Assembly (NCBI RefSeq): GCF_026967925.1
Contig: NZ_JAPVBI010000002.1
Span: 1 to 64,000 of the forward strand
DNA from: Modestobacter sp. VKM Ac-2985
GTDB taxonomy: Bacteria > Actinomycetota > Actinomycetes > Mycobacteriales > Geodermatophilaceae
DNA length: 64,000 nucleotides
Direction: 5' to 3'
A program made the translations under genes and the position numbers. Shown here in pieces: positions 7,886 to 15,115 of this stretch; within the stretch, counting starts at the first letter, position 1; every line of letters begins with the position of its first letter. Below the pieces are notes generated by a model. It ran no database searches. It had not been told where the DNA came from and saw only the letters and a list, made by a program, of their open reading frames with translations.

Positions 7886-8308
7886 TCAGGCGACCGTGGT
7901 CTCCAGGGTGACCGGGACGTTGCCGCGGGTGGCGTTGGAGTAGGGGCAGACCTGGTGCGCGGCCTCGACGAGCTGGTCCGCGGTCGCCTGGTCGACGCCG
8001 CCGAGCTCGACGTGCAGGGCGACCTCCAGACCGAAGCCACCGGCGTCGTTCGGCCCGATGCCGACCTCCGCGGTGACCCCGGCGTCACTGATCGGCGCCT
8101 TCTGCGTGCGGGCCACCATCTTCAGGGCGGACAGGAAGCACGCGGCGTAGCCGGCGGCGAACAGCTGCTCGGGGTTGGTGGCGCCGCCCTCGCCACCCAT
8201 CTCCTTCGGCGTGGCCAGGTCGAGGTCGATCAGACCGTCGGAGGAGCGGGTGTGGCCGTTGCGGCCGTCACCGGTGGCGGTGGCGACGGCGGTGTAGACG
8301 CTGGGCAT
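7886..8308 (-). CDS. ohr: Organic hydroperoxide resistance protein (Ohr)
   Basis: A 140-residue OsmC/Ohr-fold thiol peroxidase that reduces organic and lipid hydroperoxides. The two redox cysteines are C57 (AAGYAACFLSAL) and C121 in the Ohr-specific context CPYSNATRGN, which separates it from OsmC. Length is typical. The start ATG at 8308 is preceded by a GGAGG-type ribosome site. No OhrR-type MarR regulator is adjacent. The gene is divergent from the SpoIIE-type phosphatase gene, with 182 nt between. Confidence 0.93.
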   Translation of the reverse strand: MPSVYTAVATATGDGRNGHTRSSDGLIDLDLATPKEMGGEGGATNPEQLFAAGYAACFLSALKMVARTQKAPISDAGVTAEVGIGPNDAGGFGLEVALHVELGGVDQATADQLVEAAHQVCPYSNATRGNVPVTLETTVA

Positions 8309-8490
8309 GAGCGGTCCTCCAGGTGGTTGGGTGTACCACCCACTGTGCACCCAGCGGACCGGCCGCACGTCCGTCCCGAGGCCGATCTCGCTCACACTCC
8401 TCGGGTGCGTGGTCCTGACCAGTGGGTTCGCTACCTTGATCGCTGCGCCGGACCCGCGGGGGGAGACCGGACGGACGAGGAGCTGCAGCA

Positions 8491-9576
8491 GTGACCAGGT
8501 CGCAACGCCTGCAGCGGGCACTGCCCGCAGGGGTGCTGGCCGTCGTGACCGTGACCGACGTCGTCAGTGGGCCCGAGCAGGTGGTCCTCGGCCTGGTCGT
8601 CATGGCGCCGCTGCTGGCGGCGACGACGCTCGGCAGGCGGGGCACGGTGGGCTACGCCGTCCTGGCCCTCGTGCTGGCGGCGCTGCTGGGCGTCTACGAC
8701 CAGCAGTACACCGCGAGCACGCTGCTCCCCCAGGTCGTCCGGTTGCTGGCGGTGGCGGGCGGCGGCGTCCTGGCGGTGGGCGCCTGCAGCCTCCGGCTGC
8801 GCCGCGAGGCCCAACTGGCCCGGCTGAGCGCGCAGGCGGCGACCACCGAGGCGGCGCTGCAGACGGCCGAGGCGCTGCAGCTGAACCTGCTCGGGCCGCC
8901 GCCGCGGGTGGCGGGCCTGGAGTCGGCCGTGCGGTACCTGCCGGCCAGCCGGCACACCCAGGTGGGCGGCGACTGGTACGACGCGTTCCCCCTCCCGGAC
9001 GGGAGCACCATGCTGGTCATCGGGGACGTCGCCGGCCACGACGCGCCGGCGGCCGCCACCATGGCACAGGTCCGGGCGATGCTGCGGGCGATCGCCCAGC
9101 GCTCGACCGGCTCGCCGGCGGAGGTGCTGTGCGCCCTGGACGAGGTGCTCGCCGGTCTGGAGCTGCACACCCTGGTCACGGTGATCGTGGCGCAGGTCGA
9201 CGCACCGTCGTCCGCTGCGGGCACGCGGCGGTTCCGGTGGTCCAACGCGGGCCACCCGCCACCGGTGCTGGCGAGGGCCGGCGGCGAGGTCGGCCTGCTG
9301 GCGGCCGCCCCCGAGAGCCTGCTCGGCATCGCACCCGGCGTCCGGCGGACCGACCACACCCTGGAGCTGGGCGCCGGCGACACGCTGCTCTTCTACACCG
9401 ACGGGCTGGTCGAACGCCGCGGCGCACCGCTCGACGACGGGCTGACCTGGGTGGTCGGCGAGCTGACCAGGACCGGCCGGGAACCCCTCGACCGGCTCTG
9501 CGACGACCTGCTGGGCCAGCTCGGTGGGCGGGTCGACGACGACGTGGCCCTGCTCGCCGTCCGCGTCCCCGGCTGA
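8491..9576 (+). CDS. Membrane-anchored SpoIIE-type PP2C protein phosphatase
   Basis: A 361-residue protein. Residues roughly 10-95 hold several hydrophobic membrane segments, a short coiled linker follows, and the C-terminal ~230 residues form a PP2C-like Ser/Thr phosphatase of the RsbU/SpoIIE group. Metal-binding motifs: GGDWYDAFPL, VIGDVAGHD, and the C-terminal DDDVALLAVRVP; LLFYTDGLVE is also diagnostic. Such phosphatases dephosphorylate anti-anti-sigma factors in partner-switching stress or development pathways. No anti-sigma or STAS partner is in the window. Start GTG 8491 follows GGACGAGGAG. Confidence 0.9.
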   Translation: MTRSQRLQRALPAGVLAVVTVTDVVSGPEQVVLGLVVMAPLLAATTLGRRGTVGYAVLALVLAALLGVYDQQYTASTLLPQVVRLLAVAGGGVLAVGACSLRLRREAQLARLSAQAATTEAALQTAEALQLNLLGPPPRVAGLESAVRYLPASRHTQVGGDWYDAFPLPDGSTMLVIGDVAGHDAPAAATMAQVRAMLRAIAQRSTGSPAEVLCALDEVLAGLELHTLVTVIVAQVDAPSSAAGTRRFRWSNAGHPPPVLARAGGEVGLLAAAPESLLGIAPGVRRTDHTLELGAGDTLLFYTDGLVERRGAPLDDGLTWVVGELTRTGREPLDRLCDDLLGQLGGRVDDDVALLAVRVPG

Positions 9577-9594
9577 GCACGGGGCACCGGCGGG

Positions 9595-10290
9595 TCAGGC
9601 CGCGCGGCCGCGGCCCTCGGCCTTGACGTCGGCGGCGTAGCGGTCGACGTACTCGGCGCCGGACAGCCGCTGCAGCTCGGCCATGACCCGGTCGGTGACC
9701 TCCCGCAGCGCCGCGCCGTCGTCGGCCGGCCCCGGGTGGTCGGAGAAGTCCAGCGGTTCGCCGATCCGGACGACCACCCGGCCGGGCCGGGGCAGCCGGG
9801 CACCCGGGGGCATGAGCGCCCGGCTGCCGATCACGGCGATGGGCACGACCGGGGCCCCGGTGGACAGCGCCAGCCGGGCCACCCCCGTCTTGCCGCGGTG
9901 CAGCCGGCCGTCCGGCGACCGGGTGCCCTCCGGGTAGATGCCCAGCACCCCGCCGTCGGCGAGCACCTCCCGGCCGCGCCGCAGGGCGGCCTCGGCGGCC
10001 GTGGCCCCGCCGCGGTCCAGCGGGACCATGCCGATGCTCTCCAGCAGCAGGCGCATCGCCCGCCCGAGCAGCCCGGGGCGAGTGAAGTACTCGCTCTTGG
10101 CCAGGTAGGTCACCCGGCGGTGGCTGAGCACCGGGGGGAAGAACTGGTCCAGCGTGGAGGGGTGGTTGCCGGCGAGGATGACCGGCCCGGTGGCCGGGAG
10201 GTGGTCGGCCCCCTCGACCTGCGGCCGGAACAGGCCCAGGACCAGCGGACGCACGAGCGCGCGGACGACCGGGTATGCGTCCACGCTCAC
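9595..10290 (-). CDS. 1-acyl-sn-glycerol-3-phosphate acyltransferase family protein (PlsC-like)
   Basis: A 231-residue PlsC-type acyltransferase that transfers acyl groups to lysophosphatidic acid or a related acceptor at the membrane. The catalytic motif is NHPSTLDQ (N-H-x4-D), followed by YLAKSEYF and the substrate-binding IYPEGTRSPDG. The GTG start at 10290 overlaps the stop of the upstream metallothionein-like gene by 4 nt (GTGA), so the two are translationally coupled. A longer reading of the same frame extends through the neighbouring gene and is not credible. Confidence 0.88.
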   Translation of the reverse strand: MSVDAYPVVRALVRPLVLGLFRPQVEGADHLPATGPVILAGNHPSTLDQFFPPVLSHRRVTYLAKSEYFTRPGLLGRAMRLLLESIGMVPLDRGGATAAEAALRRGREVLADGGVLGIYPEGTRSPDGRLHRGKTGVARLALSTGAPVVPIAVIGSRALMPPGARLPRPGRVVVRIGEPLDFSDHPGPADDGAALREVTDRVMAELQRLSGAEYVDRYAADVKAEGRGRAA

Positions 10291-10550
10291 CGTTCGTCCG
10301 GTGCCCGGCCGGCATGGTCGACCAGCTGCTCGGCGCTGTCCTGCCCGTGCATCCGGGCGCAGGACGCACAGCAGAAGAAGACGCCGTCGGCCTCGACGCC
10401 GTGGCCGACCACCTTCACGCCGCAGTGCTCGCACACCGGCGCCAGGGCGTGGATGGCGCACTCGAAGCTGTCGAAGGTGTGCACCGCGCCGGCAGCGTGC
10501 ACCTCGAAGCTGAGCCGGTAGTCGTTCCCGCAGACCTCGCAGCTGGCCAT
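10287..10550 (-). CDS. Cys-rich metallothionein-like zinc protein
   Basis: An 87-residue protein with paired cysteines: CEVCGNDY at the N terminus, FECAIHALAPVCEHCG in the middle and FFCCASCARMHG near the end, plus several histidines. This matches small actinobacterial proteins commonly labelled prokaryotic metallothionein, presumably binding zinc or another soft metal in the cytoplasm. The ATG at 10550 follows GGAGGGTGGGGCC. Its stop overlaps the start of the acyltransferase gene. The link between a metal-binding protein and a lipid acyltransferase is unexplained. Confidence 0.75.
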   Translation of the reverse strand: MASCEVCGNDYRLSFEVHAAGAVHTFDSFECAIHALAPVCEHCGVKVVGHGVEADGVFFCCASCARMHGQDSAEQLVDHAGRAPDER

Positions 10551-10640
10551 GGCCCCACCCTCCGTCGTCGCGGCCGGTTCCGACCGCCGTCGGCGACTAC
10601 CCGCTGACCCGGGGAGGTGAACGAGCACCGTCCAGGCCCG

Positions 10641-12053
10641 TCAGGCCGCCCGGGACTCCTCGGCCAGCGCCGCCAGCGCCTGCTCGAAGCATGCCTGCGG
10701 CGGCTGCACCAGACCGGCACCGACCTGGCCCGTGCCGGCGACCCGGCCGGCCATGCCGGTGTTGATCTGCGGCAGCCAGCCGGTGCGGGCGACCTGGAGG
10801 ACGTCGATGCCGGTCGGGGAGCCGCGGAAGCCCATGATCGGGATCTGCATCGCCGGGTTCTCGGCCAGCGTCAGCTGGTACATCCGCTCGGTGGTCGCCA
10901 GCGCGTCGGGGACGGTGCCACCGACGAACCGGACGATCGCCGGTGCCGCGGCCATGGAGAACCCGCCGACGCCGTAGGCCTCCATGATCGCGGAGTCGCC
11001 GATGTCGGGGTTGGCGTCCTCGGGGCCGTAGTCGCCGAGGTAGAGACCGACCGGGGTGTTGGCCGGGGCGGTGAACCAGCGGTCCCGGGTACCGGCGGTC
11101 TGGATGCCGAACTCGGTGCCGTTGCGCGACAGCACGGTGACCATCGTCGAACCCGGGACGTCGCGGGCGGCGTCCATCGCCAGCTTCGCCGTGGGCATGC
11201 CGAGGTTCAGGTAGAAGTGTTCGTTGCCGCCGATGAAGCGCAGCACCTCGGCGATGTCCTGGGCCGGCGCGTCGACGCCGACGATGGACGGCGACAGCTC
11301 GCGCAGCGCCATCAGCGAGCCGGCGCGGTTGCGGTTGTGCCCCTCGTCGCCCATCTGCAGCATCTGGGCGAGGATCGCCTTGACGTCCAGCGGCTCCGGC
11401 CGGCTCCGGACGGCGCGCTGGAGCACCGGGCCGAGCACGTCGCGCATCCAGGCCAGCCGGGTGAGCACCTCGTCGTTGTAGGCGCCCATCCGCAGCACCT
11501 TGCCCAGGCCCTCGTTGAGGTTGCACCAGGCCTGCCCGCCGTTGGCCGGGTCCTCCAGACACCACATCCACATCGAGGGGCTGGTCACCCCGGCCATCGG
11601 GCCGACCGTGCGGTGGTGGTGGCAGGGGTCCAGCGCGATCTCCCCGGCGGCCAGGATCCGCTCGGCGTCGGCGACGTCGGTGGCCCAGCCCTCGAAGACG
11701 CAGGCGCCGATGAGCGCCCCGCGCATCGGGCCGGAGGCGGTCTCCCAGGTCAGCGGCGGTCCGGAGTGCAACAGCATCCGGTCAGGCAGGTCGAGGACCT
11801 CGCGGGCGGGCCGGACGTCGACCAGCAGCGAGCCGGCGGCGAGCACCCGCTCCACGGCGACCCGGTTGGCGGCCGCCCGGCGCGGGTCCAGCGCGAGCTG
11901 GGTGAGGTCGTCGGGGCTGCCGAAGCCCGGCGGGCGCCAGTCGACGTCGGTGACGCTCGCGCCCTGCTGCCGGAGCGCGGTGGAGAAGACCTCGACGCCG
12001 GCGGCGACGATGGACGGCGGGGCGGACAGCAGTCCGCCGAGGGGCTCACTCAT
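10641..12053 (-). CDS. DUF1116 protein (YlbE/AllG-like subunit of a carbamoyltransferase)
   Basis: A 470-residue protein of the DUF1116 family (E. coli YlbE, renamed AllG). There it acts with FdrA (AllF) and a third subunit (YlbF/AllH) as oxamate carbamoyltransferase, splitting oxalurate into oxamate and carbamoyl phosphate. Family-typical stretches: PLTWETASGPMRGALIGAC, a His-rich DPCHHHRTVGPMAGVTSPSM, DEGHNRNRAGS and NEHFYLNLGMPTAK. Its start overlaps the end of fdrA by 8 nt, so the pair is coupled. No obvious ylbF-like third gene is present. In this region the donor is more likely a barbiturate-derived ureide than oxalurate, because no allantoin genes are seen. Confidence 0.88.
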   Translation of the reverse strand: MSEPLGGLLSAPPSIVAAGVEVFSTALRQQGASVTDVDWRPPGFGSPDDLTQLALDPRRAAANRVAVERVLAAGSLLVDVRPAREVLDLPDRMLLHSGPPLTWETASGPMRGALIGACVFEGWATDVADAERILAAGEIALDPCHHHRTVGPMAGVTSPSMWMWCLEDPANGGQAWCNLNEGLGKVLRMGAYNDEVLTRLAWMRDVLGPVLQRAVRSRPEPLDVKAILAQMLQMGDEGHNRNRAGSLMALRELSPSIVGVDAPAQDIAEVLRFIGGNEHFYLNLGMPTAKLAMDAARDVPGSTMVTVLSRNGTEFGIQTAGTRDRWFTAPANTPVGLYLGDYGPEDANPDIGDSAIMEAYGVGGFSMAAAPAIVRFVGGTVPDALATTERMYQLTLAENPAMQIPIMGFRGSPTGIDVLQVARTGWLPQINTGMAGRVAGTGQVGAGLVQPPQACFEQALAALAEESRAA

Positions 12054-13515
12054 GGCCGTCTCCGATCAGGCTGAGGGCGTGGCGGGTGGCGGCGGCGTTG
12101 GAGGCGAAGACCGCGGCGCCGGCCTCGGCGAGGGCGTCGGCCTGCCGGGACCAGCACTGGGGGTCCGCCTCGGTGCCGACCAGCGCCACGACGGTGGGCA
12201 GGCCGGCCGACCGGATCGCCGGGACGAGGGCGGCGGCGGGGTCGGGGTCGGCGCCGTGGCCGAGGACGACGTCGATCAGCAGGACGGCGGGCTCTCCGCT
12301 CTCCGCCAGGCCGGCGATCGCCTCCAGCCGCAGCGTCGGGTCGATCATCGGGTGCGCGCGGCCCACGGTGAGCGCGTCGTCGCCGAAGTCGACGACCACG
12401 TGCCCGCGGGCGGCCAGGTCGGTGCCGAGGTCGAGCTCCGGACGCAGCGGGGTGTTGGAGCGGATGTCGCCCAGGGCCGGGGCGGCGATCAGCATCGTCT
12501 CGTCGGCGAGGGTGCCACCGGAGTAGAAGCCCTTGAGGACGGCGCCCGCGGGCACGGCGTCCGCGGTCCCGGGCCGGGAGGGCCACGCGGGGACGGCGAC
12601 GCCCAGGTCAGCGAGGAGCGCCTCCACTGCGGCGGTGAGGTCGGGCTGCTCCGGGCTGAGCGCGGCGGAGCGCACCGGGACCGACAGGCCGGCCGCCACC
12701 TCCTGCACCCGGGCGGCGACCGCGGGCGCCGGCGGCTTGGAGACCAGCAGCACCCGCTCGGTGGCCGGGTCGGCGTCCAGCGCGGCCAGCGCGTCGAGGG
12801 TGGCCAGCCCGCCGACGGCCTCGGAGAGGTCGCGACCGCCGACGCCGAGCACGTGCGAGACGCCGACGCCGGCCGCGTCGAGCAGGCAGCTGACCTGCTG
12901 GGCGCCGGTGCCCGACGCCGCGACCAGGCCCACCGGGCCACGCCGGACGACGTTGGCGAAGCCGAGGGCGAGGCCGGAGACGATCGCCGTCCCGCAGTCC
13001 GGGCCCATCACCAGCACGCCGGCGTCGTGCGCGGCCCGCTTGAGCGCGACCTCGTGCTCGACCGGCACCCCGTCGCTGAAGATCAGCACCGACCGGCCGG
13101 CGGCGATGGCGTCGGCGGCCTCCGCGACCGCGTACGGCCCGGGCACGCTGATGATCGCCAGCGCCGGGTCGTCCGCGCCGTCCAGGCCGGCGCCGATCGT
13201 GCGGGCCGGGATGGTCTGCGCCTCGCCCCGGTCGGCGCGGGCGGTGAGCGCGGCGTCGACGGCGGCGACCGCGGCGGCCAGCTCGGCGTCGTCGGTGGCG
13301 GTCAGCGCGATGAGCAGCTGGTCGGGCTTGGCCTCGCCGTCGGGCGCCAGGCCCATGCCGGCGGCGAGCTCGAGGTTCAGCGGCGTGGCCATCGCGACGA
13401 CGACGGTGTGCACGCCGGGGCGGTCACCGATCTCGCGACTGACCTGCATGAGCCGGACGGAGTCGGCGTAGACGCCGCTGCGCAGGGAGACGTGCCGGAC
13501 TGGACTGTCGCTCAC
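12046..13515 (-). CDS. fdrA: FdrA family protein (AllF-like carbamoyltransferase subunit)
   Basis: A 489-residue member of the FdrA family, which has the CoA-ligase/ATP-grasp-like fold of succinyl-CoA synthetase subunits. Seen: HVSLRSGVYADSVRLMQVS, MATPLNLELA, VMGPDCGTAI and LKGFYSGGTLADE, all FdrA-typical. In E. coli FdrA is a subunit of the oxamate carbamoyltransferase of allantoin degradation. The start GTG at 13515 fits a leaderless transcript from the TAGCGT box at 13524-13529. The longer frame upstream would cross the operator and is rejected. The gene is divergent from the molybdenum hydroxylase operon and coupled to the DUF1116 gene. Confidence 0.9.
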   Translation of the reverse strand: MSDSPVRHVSLRSGVYADSVRLMQVSREIGDRPGVHTVVVAMATPLNLELAAGMGLAPDGEAKPDQLLIALTATDDAELAAAVAAVDAALTARADRGEAQTIPARTIGAGLDGADDPALAIISVPGPYAVAEAADAIAAGRSVLIFSDGVPVEHEVALKRAAHDAGVLVMGPDCGTAIVSGLALGFANVVRRGPVGLVAASGTGAQQVSCLLDAAGVGVSHVLGVGGRDLSEAVGGLATLDALAALDADPATERVLLVSKPPAPAVAARVQEVAAGLSVPVRSAALSPEQPDLTAAVEALLADLGVAVPAWPSRPGTADAVPAGAVLKGFYSGGTLADETMLIAAPALGDIRSNTPLRPELDLGTDLAARGHVVVDFGDDALTVGRAHPMIDPTLRLEAIAGLAESGEPAVLLIDVVLGHGADPDPAAALVPAIRSAGLPTVVALVGTEADPQCWSRQADALAEAGAAVFASNAAATRHALSLIGDGHE

Positions 13516-13523
13516 CTGGCGGG

Positions 13524-13562
13524 ACGCTACCGGAGAAACTGTCTCAGCGGTGAGGTAGTTCC
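13524..13562 (-). promoter_or_regulatory. Operator plus promoter for leaderless fdrA mRNA
   Basis: On the minus strand a 28-nt inverted repeat (13535-13562) has arms GGAACTACCTCA and TGAGACAGTTTC with spacer CCGC. It overlaps a -35 box CTCACC and is followed, 19 nt after that box, by a -10 box TAGCGT (13524-13529). The GTG start of fdrA lies 8 nt beyond, so the transcript has essentially no leader. Operator and layout match the element before carbamate kinase at 4596 (24 of 28 bases identical). Confidence 0.7.
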
Positions 13563-13593
13563 AGGCCGCATTGCAGCGACGAAGATTTAGCGC

Positions 13594-13605
13594 TGAGGTA
13601 CTTCC
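13594..13605 (+). promoter_or_regulatory. Second operator half-site toward the molybdenum hydroxylase operon
   Basis: The 12 bases TGAGGTACTTCC match the plus-strand right arm of the 13535-13562 operator in 11 of 12 positions and are preceded by the same GCG-type spacer, but the partner arm is poorly conserved. It sits about 45 nt from the full site (arm to arm) and 75 nt before the coxM-like start, so it could be an auxiliary site for control of the divergent operon. I could not assign a clear promoter for that operon. Confidence 0.4.
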
Positions 13606-13679
13606 GTGTCCCCGGATCCGGTGACACAGTTGCGCCTTCCCCGATCCGTAGGCCCGCACTCGGAGGTGACCCGCACCCG

Positions 13680-14555
13680 GTGAAGCCCGCTCCGTTCAGC
13701 TATGCCGACCCGACCTCGGTCGAGGAGGCGCTCGACGTCCTGACCGCGGAGGGCGAGGGGGCGAAGGTGCTCGCCGGCGGGCAGTCGCTGCTCCCCCTGC
13801 TCTCGATGCGCCTGGCCGCGCCCACCACCCTGGTGGACATCAACCGGGTGCCCGGGCTCGACCAGATCTCCGCCGGCCCCGACGGGGTGCGCGTGGGTGC
13901 ACTGGTCCGGCACGCCCAGCTGCTCGCCTCGGCCGAGGCGGCCGGCGTCCAGCCCCTGCTCGGCCGGGCGACGGCGAACGTCGCACACCCGGCCATCCGC
14001 AACCGCGGGACGACGGTGGGCTCGATCGCGCACGCCGACCCCTCGGGTGAGATGACCGCGGTGCTGGCGCTGACGGACGGTTCCGTCACGGTCGCGACGC
14101 CCGACGGCCGCGAGACGGTCGGCTGGGCCGACTTCTTCCTCGGCCCGCTGGAGACCTCGGTGCACGGCCCGGCCGTCGTCCTGGACGCCTTCTTCCCCGC
14201 GCTCCCAGAGCGGTCGGGCACCGCGTTCGCCGAGATCTCGCGACGCAAGGGCGACTACGCCGTGTGCGGGGCCGGCGTGGTCGTCACGCTGGACGACGAC
14301 CGGCGGGTCAGCTCCGCCCGGGCCGCCTACCTCTCCGTCGGGCTGGTGCCCGAGGTGCACGACCTGACCGACGCCGTCGTCGGCCAGCCGGTCGACTCCG
14401 CGGACTGGGCTGCGGCCGGCGAACTGGCCCGCGGCAAGGTCGACCCGGACGGCGACCTGCACGCCAGCGCCGACTACCGGCGGCTGCTGGTCGCGACCCT
14501 CACCGCCCGCACGCTGGCCGACGCCGGCGCCGAAGCAGCCAGGAGGACCGCGTGA
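13680..14555 (+). CDS. Molybdenum hydroxylase FAD-binding subunit (CoxM/XdhB type)
   Basis: A 291-residue FAD subunit of the xanthine oxidase/CO dehydrogenase family; it passes electrons from the iron-sulfur subunit to the external acceptor. FAD-binding motifs are AGGQSLLPLLSMRL near residues 32-45 and TTVGSIAHADPSGEM around residues 115-130. The GTG start at 13680 follows CGGAGGTG. The gene is the first of four genes with 4-nt overlaps (M, S, L, then CoxG). It is divergent from fdrA across a shared operator region, which ties this hydroxylase to carbamoyl-transfer chemistry. Confidence 0.92.
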   Translation: MKPAPFSYADPTSVEEALDVLTAEGEGAKVLAGGQSLLPLLSMRLAAPTTLVDINRVPGLDQISAGPDGVRVGALVRHAQLLASAEAAGVQPLLGRATANVAHPAIRNRGTTVGSIAHADPSGEMTAVLALTDGSVTVATPDGRETVGWADFFLGPLETSVHGPAVVLDAFFPALPERSGTAFAEISRRKGDYAVCGAGVVVTLDDDRRVSSARAAYLSVGLVPEVHDLTDAVVGQPVDSADWAAAGELARGKVDPDGDLHASADYRRLLVATLTARTLADAGAEAARRTA

Positions 14556-15115
14556 CCGAGGTTCGTACCGAGCGGGCGATCTCCGTCGTCGTCAACGGTG
14601 TTCCACGTGAAGCCACGGTGCCGGTGCGCTGGCTGCTGTCCGATGCGCTACGGCACGGGTTCGGGCTGACCGGCACCCACGTGGGCTGCGAGCACGGCGT
14701 CTGCGGGGCCTGCACGGTGCTGGTCGACGGGCAGCCGACCCGCTCCTGCCTGGTGCTCGCCGTCCAGGTCGACGGCCGCGAGGTGACCACCGTGGAGGGC
14801 CTGTCCCGGTCGGACCACCAGGGCGGGCAGGTGCTGCACCCGATCCAGGAGGCGTTCCGGGAGTGCCACGCGCTGCAGTGCGGGTTCTGCACGCCGGGCT
14901 TCCTGACCACGATCGCGGCCGGCCTGGACGCCCGGGACCCGTCGGTGGAGATCACCGAGGAGGAGGTCGACGAGATGGTCGGCGGCAACCTGTGCCGCTG
15001 CACCGGCTACGCCAACATCAAGAAGGCCTGCCGGCACGCAGCAGCGACCATGCGCGAGGCTGCCACCCCGACAGAGATGGCCATCTCTGCCGGGGACGAG
15101 GAGGCAGGGCGGTGA
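14552..15115 (+). CDS. Molybdenum hydroxylase [2Fe-2S] subunit (CoxS/XdhC type)
   Basis: A 187-residue protein carrying the two [2Fe-2S] clusters of the enzyme. The plant-ferredoxin-type cluster ligands are C46, C51, C54 and C66 (GCEHGVCGAC, then RSCL); the second cluster uses C110, C113, C148 and C150 (QCGFCTPGF and CRCTGY). It is slightly longer than usual at both ends. The start GTG overlaps the upstream stop by 4 nt, and its stop overlaps the large-subunit start in the same way, so stoichiometric synthesis is expected. Confidence 0.93.
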   Translation: MTEVRTERAISVVVNGVPREATVPVRWLLSDALRHGFGLTGTHVGCEHGVCGACTVLVDGQPTRSCLVLAVQVDGREVTTVEGLSRSDHQGGQVLHPIQEAFRECHALQCGFCTPGFLTTIAAGLDARDPSVEITEEEVDEMVGGNLCRCTGYANIKKACRHAAATMREAATPTEMAISAGDEEAGR

